Source of the DNA: Streptacidiphilus jiangxiensis
Lineage (GTDB): Bacteria > Actinomycetota > Actinomycetes > Streptomycetales > Streptomycetaceae
Direction: 5' to 3'
Length of the DNA stretch: 64,000 bases
NCBI RefSeq assembly: GCF_900109465.1
Contig: NZ_FOAZ01000001.1
Span: forward strand, 633,926 to 697,925
Below are positions 1 through 9,120 of this stretch, piece by piece. Both the position numbers and the translations under genes were made by a program. Each line of letters starts with the position of its first letter. The first letter of the stretch is position 1. The notes beneath the pieces were generated by a model that searched no databases, was not told the DNA's origin, and saw only the letters and a list, made by a program, of their open reading frames with translations.

Positions 1-342
1 CAGCAACACTGAGGAGGCCAGCAGGCAGGCGCTGATCCTCAGTAGCCTGCCTCGTCGATGCGCCAGCCGACGTGCCAGCCAGAAGCCCACGGGCAGGCAG
101 AGGGAGTACAGCAGCAGCCAGCCAAGGTCTTCGAAGATGAAGGTGCGCGGGGAGTCCGCCATGTCGTATGCCATGGGCCAGGGGGCGTCGTAGCAGTACG
201 TCCAGGCGTCTGCCATCAAGTGGGTGGCTGTCACCTCCACCGCAAAGCCCACGACCAGCCCCGCGAGGGCTATGGCGCAGCCGATCGCGCAGCCGCCGGC
301 ATGGGCAGGCACGTCCTCGTCGGCGATCTCGTGTCCGTCCAC
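1..342 (-). CDS. Partial membrane protein, C-terminus off the left edge
   Basis: A reverse-strand reading frame stays open from a GTG at 342 to the window edge (114 codons, no stop seen) with normal high-GC third positions. After a short acidic start (VDGHEIADEDVPAH) it has a hydrophobic helix (AIGCAIALAGLVVGF), a loop rich in aromatic and acidic residues, and a second helix (LGWLLLYSLCLPVGFWLA) followed by an Arg-rich turn and the start of a third helix. This is the pattern of a small polytopic inner-membrane protein. No family is recognised. The start is uncertain because no clear ribosome site precedes 342. It may be cargo or flank of the integrative-element remnant to its right. Confidence 0.55.
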   Translation of the reverse strand, partial: MDGHEIADEDVPAHAGGCAIGCAIALAGLVVGFAVEVTATHLMADAWTYCYDAPWPMAYDMADSPRTFIFEDLGWLLLYSLCLPVGFWLARRLAHRRGRLLRISACLLASSVLL

Positions 343-519
343 TCCTGAGCGGACGCACCTCGTGTCACCCCGGTTCCCGACCCACTGCCCGCCACGCCTT
401 CTGGACCGACTGCCCCTATGCGTGCACTTCTATGCGTGCACCTCAGCTGGTGGGAGGTTCCCGGTACGCCTCCGCTGCTCGGTCGGGGAGGGGCCGCGCC
501 ACGCCACCACCCGAGCTCC

Positions 520-1190
520 GCAGAGCGTCCCGTGCTGACGGTCGAAGAGGTCTACGCCGTGGCTGGCGCTATTCAGCCCGTTACTGGGCCATGGTGCTCC
601 TGGCGGCCTTCGCCAGCCTCCGATTCGGGGAGCTGGCCGTGCTGCGCCGGGCGGACATCGACCTGGAGCGTCGGATCATCCGCATCCGTCAGGACCAAGC
701 GGAGCTCGCGACCGGAGACCTGCGGGTGAAGCTGCCCAAGAGCGCGGCCGGCGTCCGACCGGTGGCCTTCCCCGAGCCCATCGCGCGAGACGTGGAGACG
801 CATCTGCACTGGTTCGCCGAGGACGGTCCGGATGGCCGAGTGTTCGTGGGTCCGCGTTCCGGGCTGCTGCGGCGGAGCAACTTCCACCACCTGTGGACAG
901 CCGCGCTGATCAAGGCCCAGGTCCGCAAGGCGCGGTTCCACGACCTGCGGCACTTCGGCAACGCCATGGCGGCCGACGCCGGTGCGAGCACCCGTGAGCT
1001 GATGCACCGGATGGGCCACTCGACCATGGACGCGGCCCTGCGCTACCAGCACATACGCGGGGAACGGGACCGGCTGATCGCTGACGGCATCGCCGACGCG
1101 ATCACCAAGGCGCTCGCCCCGAAGCGGCGCAAGCCGGGTCAGAAAGGCACCCCGCCCGACGAGTTGGGCGCGCAAGGGGCACGGGCCTGA
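520..1190 (+). pseudogene. Tyrosine recombinase (integrase) remnant, 5' truncated and frameshifted
   Basis: The catalytic domain of a phage-type tyrosine integrase is recognisable from about 590 to 1190, and every catalytic element is present: Arg I in SLRFGELAVL, the beta-hairpin Lys region RVKLPKSAAG, HDLRH (His-x-x-Arg), GHSTMDAALRY with the nucleophilic Tyr. The segment just upstream (LTVEEVYAVAGAIQP, from 532) is in a different frame and joins the rest only across a single-base shift near 580, where Gln-Pro should continue to RYWAMVLLAAF. The N-terminal SAM-like and arm-binding domains are not visible. The protein resembles integrases of actinomycete integrative elements (pSAM2/SLP1 type). 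It is probably inactive because it is both truncated and shifted. It points toward the 3' end of the neighbouring tRNA gene, the usual int-att layout. Confidence 0.8.
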
Positions 1191-1212
1191 TCGGGCCTCA
1201 GAAACGACGAAG

Positions 1213-1252
1213 GCCCAGGCGGACCGGACATCCCGGTTGACCTGGGCTTTTG
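1213..1252 (+). terminator. Intrinsic terminator after the integrase remnant
   Basis: GCCCAGG (1213-1219) pairs with CCTGGGC (1241-1247), with partial inner pairing, and is followed by TTTTGTTG. It sits 23 bases after the integrase stop and before the tRNA 3' end, so it would insulate the antisense tRNA gene from integrase read-through. Confidence 0.6.
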
Positions 1253-1269
1253 TTGCGTTTCCTGCGAAG

Positions 1270-1310
1270 TGCCCCCGGTAGGATTCGAACCTACGCACCC
1301 GCCTCCGGAG
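1270..1310. other. Putative integration (att) site in the tRNA-Arg 3' half
   Basis: Integrases of this class recombine within the 3' part of a tRNA gene. The integrase remnant ends 80 bases from the 3' end of this intact tRNA, so the anticodon-to-3'-end segment is the expected core. The second copy of the direct repeat would lie to the left, outside the window, so the core limits are not defined here. Confidence 0.35.
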
Positions 1311-1341
1311 GGCGGTGCTCTATCCCCTGAGCTACGGGGGC
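1270..1341 (-). tRNA. tRNA-Arg (anticodon CCG)
   Basis: Read on the minus strand, the gene starts GCCCCCG (acceptor 5', 1341-1335), continues TAGCTCAGGGGATAGAGC (D arm), then the anticodon stem CCGCC / GGCGG around loop CTCCGGA (anticodon CCG, decoding CGG), then GGTTCGAATCC (T arm) and CGGGGGC with discriminator A at 1270. The acceptor stem pairs perfectly over 7 bp. CCA is not encoded. A TAGTGT hexamer on the minus strand at 1369-1364, about 22 bases upstream, is a plausible -10 box. Confidence 0.95.
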
Positions 1342-1455
1342 GCACTGTCTTGCGACGTGGAGAACACTACCAGCCCGGACCCCCTGCTCGCGTACAGGCT
1401 TTTCGGAAGGTCTCCTCACCAGTTCCCGTGGAAGTGGGCAAAACGAGGACGAAGA

Positions 1456-1923
1456 GTGGTTCCTCCGCATACCCTCAGTGATGTGTCAGGCGAGTCGGGG
1501 CGGGTGCTCGTTGTCGATGACAGCGCGGTGATCCGTCAGCTGATCAGGGTGAACCTGGAGCTCGAGGGCTTTGAGGTGGTGACCGCCGCCGACGGGGCCG
1601 AGTGTCTGGATGTCGTGCACTCCGTGCAACCGGATGTGATCACGCTGGACGTGGTGATGCCCCGGTTGGACGGGCTGCGGACGGCGGCGCAGTTGCGGGC
1701 CGATCCGCGGACGAGTCATCTGCCGATAGCGATCGTGAGTGCCTGTACGCAGCTGGATCTGGAGCGCGGGGAGTCCGTCGGGGTCGACGGGTATCTGGCG
1801 AAGCCGTTCGAGCCGATGGATCTGGTGGCGCTGGTGCGGCGGTTGGTCACGGGGCGTGAGGTGCGCCGGGGCTGCGGGGCCTCCGAGGAGGTCCGAGGGG
1901 TTCGCCCACAGCGAACGCAGTGA
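1456..1923 (+). CDS. Single-domain (CheY-like) response regulator
   Basis: A receiver domain fills most of the protein: RVLVVDDSAVIRQLI contains the acidic pocket, TLDVVMPRLDG the phospho-acceptor Asp, IVSACTQ the switch Ser/Thr region and YLAKPFEPMDL the invariant Lys. There is no output domain. The last 30 residues are short and basic. GTG at 1456 is chosen because GAGGA lies 6 bases before it; a GTG at 1483 is in frame but lacks a ribosome site. The gene lies alone between tRNA-Arg and argS with no kinase nearby, so its partner is unknown. It could act by protein-protein contact, as stand-alone receivers do. Confidence 0.85.
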   Translation: MVPPHTLSDVSGESGRVLVVDDSAVIRQLIRVNLELEGFEVVTAADGAECLDVVHSVQPDVITLDVVMPRLDGLRTAAQLRADPRTSHLPIAIVSACTQLDLERGESVGVDGYLAKPFEPMDLVALVRRLVTGREVRRGCGASEEVRGVRPQRTQ

Positions 1924-2035
1924 AACCTCGCGTGGGTCCGCGGCGAGGGTCCGCGGCGGGGGTGCTCGAAGGCGGCGCGTCTCGGACGGCAGAACTGATG
2001 TGAGGGTTGGGGGCGGTCTCGCCTAGGCTTGCCCC

Positions 2036-3694
2036 GTGACACCCGCAGAGCTCTCCCAGGCAGTCCAGGCCGCCGTCAGCGCCGCCGTCGAGGCGGGCGA
2101 GCTGACCGTCGCCGTCCCCGAGACGGTGAACGTCGAGCGTCCCAAGAACCGCGACCACGGCGACTACGCCGTCAACGTCGCGCTCCAGCTGGCCAAGGCC
2201 GCCGGCAAGCCGCCGCGACAGGTGGCCGAGCTGGTCGCCGCGCGACTCCGAGAGCTGCCCGGGATCGCGAAGATCGACATCGCGGGGCCGGGCTTCCTGA
2301 ACATCACGCTCGACGCCGCCACCCAGGGCGAGCTGGCCCGGACCGTCGTCACCGCGGGCGCGCAGTACGGCCACGGGGACGCCTTCGCCGGCCAGAAGAT
2401 CAACCTGGAGTTCGTCTCCGCCAACCCGACCGGCCCGATCCACATCGGCGGTGTCCGCTGGGCCGCCGTCGGCGACTCCCTCGCGCGCATCCTGCGCGCC
2501 TGCGGCGCCGACGTGACGACCGAGTACTACATCAACGACGCCGGCGTGCAGATCTCCAAGTTCGGCACCTCGCTGCAGGCCGCCGCGAACGGCCGGCCCG
2601 TCCCCGAGGACGGCTACGTCGGCGAGTACATCAACGACATCGCCGCGGAGATCGTCAAGCAGGTCCCGGGGATCCTGGAGCTGGACGACGCGACCCAGCT
2701 GGAGAGCTTCCGCACCGAGGGGCTCCGCCTCATGGTCGCCGAGATCCAGCGCTCCATGGAGGAGTTCGGCGTCCACTTCGACGTCTGGTTCTCCGAGAAG
2801 TCGCTGCACGACTCCGGCGCCGTCGAGAAGGCCGTCGAGCGGCTCCGCGAGCAGGGCCACGTCTACGACCAGGACGGCGCCGTCTGGCTGCGCACCACCG
2901 ACTTCGGTGACGACAAGGACCGCGTCCTGATCAAGGCCGACGGCGACACCACCTACTTCGCCTCGGACGCCGCGTACTACCTGAACAAGCGAGATCGCGG
3001 CAACGACGTCAGCGTCTACATGCTCGGCGCCGACCACCACGGCTACGTGGGCCGCCTCAAGGCCATCGTGGCGTGCGCGGGTGACGACCCGTCGCACAAC
3101 ATCGAGGTGCTGATCGGGCAGTTCGTGAAGATGCTCAAGGACGGCGAAGAGGTTCGCATGTCCAAGCGCGCCGGCAACATCATCACCATCGACGACGTCG
3201 TCGACTGGATCGGCGTCGACGCGGCGCGCTACTCGCTCGCCCGCGTCCCCACCGACTCCACGCTCACGCTCGACATCGACGTGCTGACCAGCCAGACCAA
3301 GGACAACCCGGTCTACTACGTGCAGTACGCGCACGCCCGCATGTGCTCCATCGCTCGCAACGCGGCCGAGATGGGCATCGAGAGCACCGCCGAGGACTTC
3401 AAGCCGGAACTGCTCAGCACCCCCTGGGAGAACCAGCTGCTCGGTCAGCTCGGGAAGTTCCCGGGCGTGCTGGCTTCCGCCGGTGAGCTGCGGGAGGCGC
3501 ACCGTGTCGCGCGCTACCTGGAGGAACTGGCTGGCGACTACCACCGGTTCTACGAGAACTGCTGGGTGCTGCCGCGCGGCGACGAAGAGGTCACCGACCT
3601 GAACCGTGCCAGGCTGTTGCTGGTCGAGGCGACGCGGACGGTGTTCGCCAACGGCCTCGGGCTGCTGGGCGTCTCCGCGCCCGAACGGATGTAG
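2036..3694 (+). CDS. argS: Arginyl-tRNA synthetase
   Basis: This class I synthetase charges tRNA-Arg with arginine using ATP. The N-terminal Add-1 domain occupies about residues 1-100. The HIGH signature appears as PTGPIHIGG (His136) and the KMSKS loop as RMSKR (374-378). The C-terminal anticodon-binding DALR domain begins near [12 protein letters not shown]. The product is 552 residues, about the normal size. The GTG start at 2036 is preceded 6 bases upstream by TAGGCT (2024-2029), a -10-like hexamer, with no ribosome site, which suggests a leaderless mRNA. Its proximity to a tRNA-Arg gene is probably coincidental. Confidence 0.97.
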   Translation: MTPAELSQAVQAAVSAAVEAGELTVAVPETVNVERPKNRDHGDYAVNVALQLAKAAGKPPRQVAELVAARLRELPGIAKIDIAGPGFLNITLDAATQGELARTVVTAGAQYGHGDAFAGQKINLEFVSANPTGPIHIGGVRWAAVGDSLARILRACGADVTTEYYINDAGVQISKFGTSLQAAANGRPVPEDGYVGEYINDIAAEIVKQVPGILELDDATQLESFRTEGLRLMVAEIQRSMEEFGVHFDVWFSEKSLHDSGAVEKAVERLREQGHVYDQDGAVWLRTTDFGDDKDRVLIKADGDTTYFASDAAYYLNKRDRGNDVSVYMLGADHHGYVGRLKAIVACAGDDPSHNIEVLIGQFVKMLKDGEEVRMSKRAGNIITIDDVVDWIGVDAARYSLARVPTDSTLTLDIDVLTSQTKDNPVYYVQYAHARMCSIARNAAEMGIESTAEDFKPELLSTPWENQLLGQLGKFPGVLASAGELREAHRVARYLEELAGDYHRFYENCWVLPRGDEEVTDLNRARLLLVEATRTVFANGLGLLGVSAPERM

Positions 3695-3703
3695 CAGTAA
3701 GCA

Positions 3704-3733
3704 GGGGCCCGAAGCCGGAAGGCTTCGGGCCCC
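3704..3733 (+). terminator. Strong hairpin after argS
   Basis: A perfect 13-bp stem GGGGCCCGAAGCC / GGCTTCGGGCCCC closes on a GGAA tetraloop, 9 bases after the argS stop. There is no U-tract, which is common for Streptomyces terminators. It separates argS from the lysA-hom-thrC unit. Confidence 0.8.
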
Positions 3734-3782
3734 TCGTGCAAGGACGCGAAGAGCGCGAAGCGCGAAGAGACAAGGCGATGAG

Positions 3783-5180
3783 ATGAGCCGCTCCGCCCAC
3801 CCCGCAGGTCCCCGGCACGGCGACGTGCTGCCCGAGGGCCACTACGCCGCCCCACCCGCCGACCTCAACGCCCTCGACCCGAAGGTGTGGTCCGCGACGG
3901 TGGAACGCGGCACGGCGGACGGCATCGTGAGCGTCGCCGGTCTGGACGTGCTGACGCTCGCCGAGCGGTTCGGCACGCCCGCCTACATCCTCGACGAGGC
4001 CGACTTCCGGGCTCGCTGCCGCGCCTGGCAGGACGCCTTCTCGCATCTGGACGCGGACGTCTACTACGCCGGCAAGGCGTTCCTCTCCCGCGCCGTGGTG
4101 CGCTGGCTGCACGAGGAGGGGTTGAGCGTCGACGTGTGCAGCGGCGGCGAGTTGACCGTCGCGCTGAGCGCCGGCATGCCGGCCGGGCGGATCGCGCTGC
4201 ACGGCAACAACAAGACCCGCGCCGAGCTGGAGTACGCCGTGAAGTCCGGCGTCGGGCACGTGGTGGTCGACTCCTTCGAGGAGCTGGCCCGGCTGTCCTG
4301 GATCGCCCACGAGCAGGGCGTGCGGCAGCGGATCCTGCTGCGTGTCACGGTCGGCGTCGAGGCGCACACCCACGAGTTCATCGCCACCGCCCACGAGGAC
4401 CAGAAGTTCGGCTTCTCGCTCACCGGCGGCGACGCCGCCGAGGCGGTGCGGCGGGCGCTGACGCTGGACGGCGTGGAGCTGGCCGGCATCCACTCGCACA
4501 TCGGCTCGCAGATCTTCGACATGGCCGGCTTCGAGGTGGCGGCGCGACGCGTGGTCGGGCTGCTGGCGCAGGTCAAGGCCGAGCACGGGGTGGAGCTGCC
4601 CGAGATCGACCTCGGCGGCGGCCTCGGCATCGCCTACACCAGCGAGGACGACCCGCAGGGGCCGCAGGAGATCGCCACGGCGCTGACGCAGATCGTGCGG
4701 CGCGAGTGCGCGGCGGAGGGGCTGGCCGTGCCGCGGCTGTCGGTCGAGCCGGGCCGGGCGATCGTCGGGCCGACGGCGTTCACGCTGTACGAGGTCGGCA
4801 CGATCAAGCCGCTGGAGGGTCTGCGGACCTACGTCAGCGTCGACGGCGGCATGTCGGACAACATCCGCACCGCCCTCTACGACGCCGAGTACAGCGTCGC
4901 GCTCGTCTCGCGCGCGTCGGCGGCCGAGCCGATGCTGAGCCGGGTCGTCGGCAAGCACTGCGAGTCCGGCGACATCGTCGTCCGCGATGCGTTCCTCCCG
5001 GCCGACCTGGCGCCGGGCGACCTGCTCGCGGTACCGGCCACGGGTGCCTACTGCCGCTCGATGGCCAGCAACTACAACCACGCGCTGCGCCCGCCGGTCG
5101 TCGCGGTCCGCGACGGCCAGGCGCGGGTCATCGTCCGCCGCGAGACGGAGGAGGACCTGCTCCGCCTCGACATGGGGTGA
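3783..5180 (+). CDS. lysA: Diaminopimelate decarboxylase
   Basis: This PLP enzyme decarboxylates meso-diaminopimelate to L-lysine, the last step of lysine synthesis. It is a fold-III, alanine-racemase-type protein of 465 residues. The PLP lysine is Lys98 in [10 protein letters not shown]. The glycine-rich phosphate-binding loop is [11 protein letters not shown], and the active-site Cys/Glu region [10 protein letters not shown] lies near the C-terminus. ATG 3783 is chosen from protein alignment memory ([15 protein letters not shown]); longer frames run back into argS and the terminator. It heads the amino-acid cluster lysA-hom-thrC-thrB. Lysine also feeds secondary metabolism in these bacteria. 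Confidence 0.95.
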   Translation: MSRSAHPAGPRHGDVLPEGHYAAPPADLNALDPKVWSATVERGTADGIVSVAGLDVLTLAERFGTPAYILDEADFRARCRAWQDAFSHLDADVYYAGKAFLSRAVVRWLHEEGLSVDVCSGGELTVALSAGMPAGRIALHGNNKTRAELEYAVKSGVGHVVVDSFEELARLSWIAHEQGVRQRILLRVTVGVEAHTHEFIATAHEDQKFGFSLTGGDAAEAVRRALTLDGVELAGIHSHIGSQIFDMAGFEVAARRVVGLLAQVKAEHGVELPEIDLGGGLGIAYTSEDDPQGPQEIATALTQIVRRECAAEGLAVPRLSVEPGRAIVGPTAFTLYEVGTIKPLEGLRTYVSVDGGMSDNIRTALYDAEYSVALVSRASAAEPMLSRVVGKHCESGDIVVRDAFLPADLAPGDLLAVPATGAYCRSMASNYNHALRPPVVAVRDGQARVIVRRETEEDLLRLDMG

Positions 5181-5404
5181 GAGCCGGACCGGACGATCGG
5201 ACGAGTGTCGGACGAGAGCCGGACAAGCACCGGGACGAGGGCCGGACAAGCCGAAGGATTTCCCGCGGCTCGGTATCGAGCAGCGGAATTTGCGTCTCAG
5301 TCTTTGGAACGGCCGAAGATTCGTCGGGCGAGTCACGGAGACTTGGACCACAGGCCAACACCAGACGCCGGCTTCTCGCCGGTACCAAGGCAGGACGGAG
5401 TCGG
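5181..5404. other. lysA-hom intergenic region with short iterated motif
   Basis: This 224-base gap starts with irregular repeats of GCCGGAC and CGGACGAG (5184-5250). The rest is less GC-rich than the genes and may hold a promoter for hom-thrC, but no convincing -35/-10 pair was found. Confidence 0.35.
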
Positions 5405-6700
5405 ATGATGCGTACGCTCAAGGTGGCGCTCCTCGGTTGTGGAGTAGTGGGCTCCGAGGTGGCACGCATCATGACGACGCACGCCGCCGACCTGGAGGCG
5501 CGCATCGGTGCGCCCGTCGAGCTCGCGGGCGTGGCCGTCCGCCGTGCCGGGCGCCCGCGTCCCGGCGTGCCGGAGCACCTGATCACCACCGACGCCGAGG
5601 GGCTGGTCGCTCGGGACGACATCGACGTCGTGATCGAGGTCGTCGGCGGCATCGAGCCCGCCCGCTCGCTGATCCTCTCGGCGTTCGAGGGCGGCAAGTC
5701 CGTCGTCTCCGCCAACAAGGCCCTGCTGGCCGTCGAGGGCGCCGCGCTGCACGCGGCGGCGGCGAAAGCCGGCGCGGACCTCTACTACGAGGCCGCCGTG
5801 GCCGGGGCGATCCCGCTGATCCGCCCGCTGCGCGAGTCCCTGGCCGGCGACAAGGTCAACCGGGTGCTCGGCATCGTCAACGGCACGACCAACTTCATCC
5901 TCGACAAGATGGACACCACCGGCGCGGGTTACTCCGAGGCACTGGAGGAGGCCACTGCGCTCGGCTACGCCGAGGCCGACCCGACGGCCGACGTCGAGGG
6001 CTTCGACGCCGCCGCGAAGGCCGCGATCCTGGCCGGCATCGCCTTCCACACCCGTGTGGTCGCCGCCGACGTGTTCCGCGAGGGCATCACCGAGGTCACC
6101 GCCGCCGACATCGCCTCCGCGAAGGCGATGGGCTGCGTGGTCAAGCTGCTCGCCATCTGCGAGCGCAGCAAGGACGAGAACGGCGAGGAGTCGGTCACCG
6201 CCCGCGTGCACCCGGCGATGATCCCGCTGAGCCACCCGCTGGCCTCCGTGCGCGGCGCCTACAACGCCGTCTTCGTCGAGGCGGACGCCGCCGGCCAGCT
6301 GATGTTCTACGGCCCGGGCGCCGGCGGCGCGCCGACCGCGTCCGCGGTCCTCGGTGACCTCGTCGCGGTCTGCCGCAACAAGGTGGCCGGTGCGACGGGA
6401 CCGGGCGAGAGCGCGTACGCTCAGCTCACCGTCAACCCCATGGACGACGTGGTCACCCGCTACCACGTCAGTCTGGACGTCGCCGACAAGGCGGGTGTCC
6501 TCGCCCAGGTCGCCACGGTCTTCGCCGAGCACGGGGTGTCCATCGACACCGTCCGCCAGCAGGGCCGGGACGGCGACGCCTCGCTTGTCGTCGTGACGCA
6601 CCGCGCCACCGACGCCGCGCTGTCCGCCACCGTCGCCGAACTGCGCACCCACGACCACGTCCGCGGCGTGGCCAGCATCATGCGTGTCGAAGGGGAGTAA
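5405..6700 (+). CDS. hom: Homoserine dehydrogenase
   Basis: It reduces aspartate semialdehyde to homoserine with NAD(P)H, at the branch to threonine and methionine. The Rossmann motif LGCGVVGSEVARIM is at the N-terminus. The catalytic domain includes SANKALLAV and GIVNGTTNFILDKM, the family signature. A C-terminal ACT domain (YHVSLDVADKAGVLAQVATVFAEHGVSIDTVRQ) is expected to bind threonine for feedback inhibition. Two ATG codons (5405, 5408) follow GGAG at 5397-5400. The same frame is open far upstream through lysA, but that part is a shadow. It lies 6 bases before thrC, so the two are almost certainly co-transcribed. Confidence 0.96.
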   Translation: MMRTLKVALLGCGVVGSEVARIMTTHAADLEARIGAPVELAGVAVRRAGRPRPGVPEHLITTDAEGLVARDDIDVVIEVVGGIEPARSLILSAFEGGKSVVSANKALLAVEGAALHAAAAKAGADLYYEAAVAGAIPLIRPLRESLAGDKVNRVLGIVNGTTNFILDKMDTTGAGYSEALEEATALGYAEADPTADVEGFDAAAKAAILAGIAFHTRVVAADVFREGITEVTAADIASAKAMGCVVKLLAICERSKDENGEESVTARVHPAMIPLSHPLASVRGAYNAVFVEADAAGQLMFYGPGAGGAPTASAVLGDLVAVCRNKVAGATGPGESAYAQLTVNPMDDVVTRYHVSLDVADKAGVLAQVATVFAEHGVSIDTVRQQGRDGDASLVVVTHRATDAALSATVAELRTHDHVRGVASIMRVEGE

Positions 6701-6706
6701 CCCACT

Positions 6707-7783
6707 ATGAGCACCACCCTCCAGCACACCCACCAGTGGCGCGGCCTCATCGAGGAGTACCGCGACCGGCTCCCGGTCACCGCCTCCACGCCCGTGGTGA
6801 CCCTGCTCGAGGGCGGCACGCCCCTCGTACCGGCGCAGCTGCTCTCCGAGCGAACGGGCTGCGAGGTCTACCTCAAGGTCGAGGGCGCCAACCCGACCGG
6901 GTCCTTCAAGGACCGCGGCATGACCATGGCCATCTCCAAGGCCAAGGAGGCGGGCGCGCAGGCAGTCATCTGCGCGTCCACCGGCAACACCTCCGCCTCG
7001 GCGGCGGCGTACGCGGTACGCGCCGGGATGGTCTGCGCGGTGCTGGTGCCGCAGGGCAAGATCGCGCTCGGCAAGATGGGGCAGGCTCTCATCCACGGCG
7101 CGAAGATCCTCCAGGTCGACGGCAACTTCGACGACTGCCTGACCCTGGCGCGGGACCTCTCGGACAAGTACCCCGTGGCGCTGGTGAACTCGGTCAACCC
7201 GGTCCGCATCGAGGGCCAGAAGACGGCCGCCTTCGAGATCGTGGACGCGCTGGGCGACGCCCCCGACATCCACGTCCTGCCGGTGGGCAACGCGGGCAAC
7301 ATCACCGCCTACTGGAAGGGCTACAAGGAGTACGCGAAGGACGGTCTGTCCTCGCGTACGCCGCGGATGTTCGGCTTCCAGGCGGCGGGCTCCGCGCCGA
7401 TCGTCGACGGCGCGCCGGTGCTCTCCCCGCAGACGATCGCGACCGCGATCCGGATCGGCAACCCCGCCTCCTGGGACTACGCGCTGGCCGCGCGGGAGGA
7501 GTCGGGCGGCCTCATCGACAAGGTGACGGACCGGCAGATCCTCTCGGCGTACCGGCTGCTGGCCTCCCGCGAGGGCGTCTTCGTCGAGCCGGCCTCGGCC
7601 GCGTCGGTCGCGGGCCTGCTCCAGGCGCACGAGCAGGGGCTGATCGACCCGGGTCAGCGCATCGTCTGCACGGTCACCGGCAACGGCCTCAAGGACCCCG
7701 ACTGGGCCGTCGCGGGCGCCCCGCAGCCCACGATCGTCCCGATCGACGCCACGGCGGCGGCCGAGCGCCTCGGGCTCGCCTGA
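6707..7783 (+). CDS. thrC: Threonine synthase
   Basis: It converts O-phosphohomoserine to L-threonine with PLP. The PLP lysine is Lys68 in [12 protein letters not shown], and the phosphate-binding loop is [12 protein letters not shown]. At 358 residues it is the short class of threonine synthase found in actinobacteria and Bacillus. The ATG at 6707 has GGGGAG upstream and follows the hom stop by 6 bases. It is followed by a dispersed palindromic repeat and then thrB, so the usual thrC-thrB adjacency is interrupted here by a repeat. Confidence 0.96.
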   Translation: MSTTLQHTHQWRGLIEEYRDRLPVTASTPVVTLLEGGTPLVPAQLLSERTGCEVYLKVEGANPTGSFKDRGMTMAISKAKEAGAQAVICASTGNTSASAAAYAVRAGMVCAVLVPQGKIALGKMGQALIHGAKILQVDGNFDDCLTLARDLSDKYPVALVNSVNPVRIEGQKTAAFEIVDALGDAPDIHVLPVGNAGNITAYWKGYKEYAKDGLSSRTPRMFGFQAAGSAPIVDGAPVLSPQTIATAIRIGNPASWDYALAAREESGGLIDKVTDRQILSAYRLLASREGVFVEPASAASVAGLLQAHEQGLIDPGQRIVCTVTGNGLKDPDWAVAGAPQPTIVPIDATAAAERLGLA

Positions 7784-7802
7784 GAGTCGGTCGCAGCGAC
7801 CT

Positions 7803-8024
7803 CAGGGGCGCGGGGCTCTGCTGATGTGCGGCTCCTCCCCCAGCCTTCGGCCGGGAGGTGCCCCCTGCGTGGGCGCGAGCGACAAGCCAGTTGTGGTGAG
7901 TCGCCGAGCGCGCAGGGCCATCCGCACGCGGGTGGTTCTCGCGCCGTTCCTCGCGCCCCTGAGGTGGTGCAACGATCTGAGGGGGCACTGCTGAGCCGCA
8001 GATCGGCACGGCCCCGCACCCCTG
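7803..8024. repeat. Dispersed intergenic palindrome, copy 1 (thrC-thrB)
   Basis: The left outer arm CAGGGGCGCGGGGCTCTGCT (from 7803) pairs imperfectly with a right outer arm ending CGGCCCCGCACCCCTGG (to 8024). Between them are a smaller hairpin around CCTTCGG (7835-7862) and a degenerate inner right arm TTCCTCGCGCCCCTGAG (to 7972). The same modules occur at 43578-43838 and 52144-52334. This is the most diverged of the three copies. The rest of the 389-base thrC-thrB gap (8025-8172) holds the thrB upstream region, with no obvious gene. Confidence 0.75.
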
Positions 8025-8172
8025 GATGTCGCAACTGATCCAATGCGACACCCCACTGTTCGGGGTGTACCGCTGAGCAGCCCCTTTTCGCTACGCTGGC
8101 GTCATACCCCAAGCGCATGTTCGTGATTGTCCGCATGCGCCGTCGCGCCTTTCGCAGGAGAGAGTCCACGCA

Positions 8173-9120
8173 ATGGCAGGTCCCGCCTTCCGCGCCGCCG
8201 CCGTACGGGTGCGGGTTCCCGCGACCAGTGCCAATCTCGGGCCGGGGTTCGACGCCTTCGGGCTCGGTCTCGGGCTCTACGACGACATCGTGGTCCGCGT
8301 CGCCGAAGCGGGGCTGCACGTGGACATCGCCGGTGAGGGTGCGGAGACCCTGGCCAGGGACGAGCGGCATCTGGTCGTGCGGTCGATGCGCGCCGCGTTC
8401 GACCGGCTCGGCGGGCAGCCGCGGGGGCTGGAAGTCGTCTGTGCCAACCGGATTCCGCACGGGCGGGGCCTCGGTTCCTCCTCCGCCGCGATCGTCGCGG
8501 GCATCATGGCCGCGCGCGCGGTGACCGTCGGTGGGACGGAGACGCTGGACCAGGCCGCGACCCTCGCCCTCGCGTCCGAGCTGGAGGGGCACCCGGACAA
8601 CGTCGCCGCCTGCCTGCTCGGCGGCTTCACCATCGCCTGGACCGACGCCTTCGACGGTGACGGCGTCCAGACCGCCGGCGCGGGCGCGCACGCCGTCACC
8701 CTCGCGCCGAATCCCGACGTCGTTCCGGTGGTCTTCATTCCGTCGAACCCGGTCCTCACCGAGGTCGCGCGAGGCCTGCTGCCCGCGACCGTGCCGCACG
8801 CCGACGCCGCCGCCAACGTGGGGCGCGCCGCGCTGCTCGTCGAGGCGATCACGCGCCGTCCCGAGCTGCTGCTCGCGGCCACCGAGGACCGGCTGCACCA
8901 GGACTACCGCACTCCGGCGATGCCGCAGAGCGCCGCGCTGGTCGCGGGACTGCGTGCGGAGGGCGTCGCCGCCGTGATCTCCGGTGCCGGACCGACGGTG
9001 CTGGCCCTGACCGACGAGAGCGCCGCGGACAAGGTGCTCTCCTTCGCGGGCGAGGGCTGGGCCGCGCACCGTCTGGCACTGGACACCGAAGGGGCCGTGA
9101 TCCTGCCGCTGTCGCAGTAA
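8173..9120 (+). CDS. thrB: Homoserine kinase
   Basis: This GHMP-family kinase phosphorylates homoserine to O-phosphohomoserine, the substrate of ThrC. Motif 1 is VPATSANLGPGFDAFG, the ATP-binding motif 2 is PHGRGLGSSSAAIV, and motif 3 is ISGAGPTVLAL near the C-terminus. The product is 315 residues, normal for the family. The ATG at 8173 follows an AGGAGAG ribosome site. Its separation from thrC by a repeat suggests it may have its own promoter. Confidence 0.96.
   Translation: MAGPAFRAAAVRVRVPATSANLGPGFDAFGLGLGLYDDIVVRVAEAGLHVDIAGEGAETLARDERHLVVRSMRAAFDRLGGQPRGLEVVCANRIPHGRGLGSSSAAIVAGIMAARAVTVGGTETLDQAATLALASELEGHPDNVAACLLGGFTIAWTDAFDGDGVQTAGAGAHAVTLAPNPDVVPVVFIPSNPVLTEVARGLLPATVPHADAAANVGRAALLVEAITRRPELLLAATEDRLHQDYRTPAMPQSAALVAGLRAEGVAAVISGAGPTVLALTDESAADKVLSFAGEGWAAHRLALDTEGAVILPLSQ

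Noticed and set aside
168..590. N-terminal part of the integrase frame from 168.
   Set aside because: Upstream of the frameshift the sequence is Arg/Ser/Pro-rich out-of-frame DNA; the real domain fragment is in another frame from about 520.
1847..3544. A 565-codon minus-strand frame across argS.
   Set aside because: It is a codon shadow of argS (repetitive Val/Asp/Leu/Gly); argS carries all synthetase motifs.
3887..5404. A 5' extension of homoserine dehydrogenase through lysA (frame open from 3887).
   Set aside because: The extension is Arg/Gly-rich out-of-frame lysA sequence. The Rossmann motif begins just after ATG 5405, which has a ribosome site.
7826..8038. Short frames inside the palindromic repeats (7826, 43594, 52142 and similar).
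   Set aside because: They read through inverted-repeat arms in several frames with no start signal or conservation.
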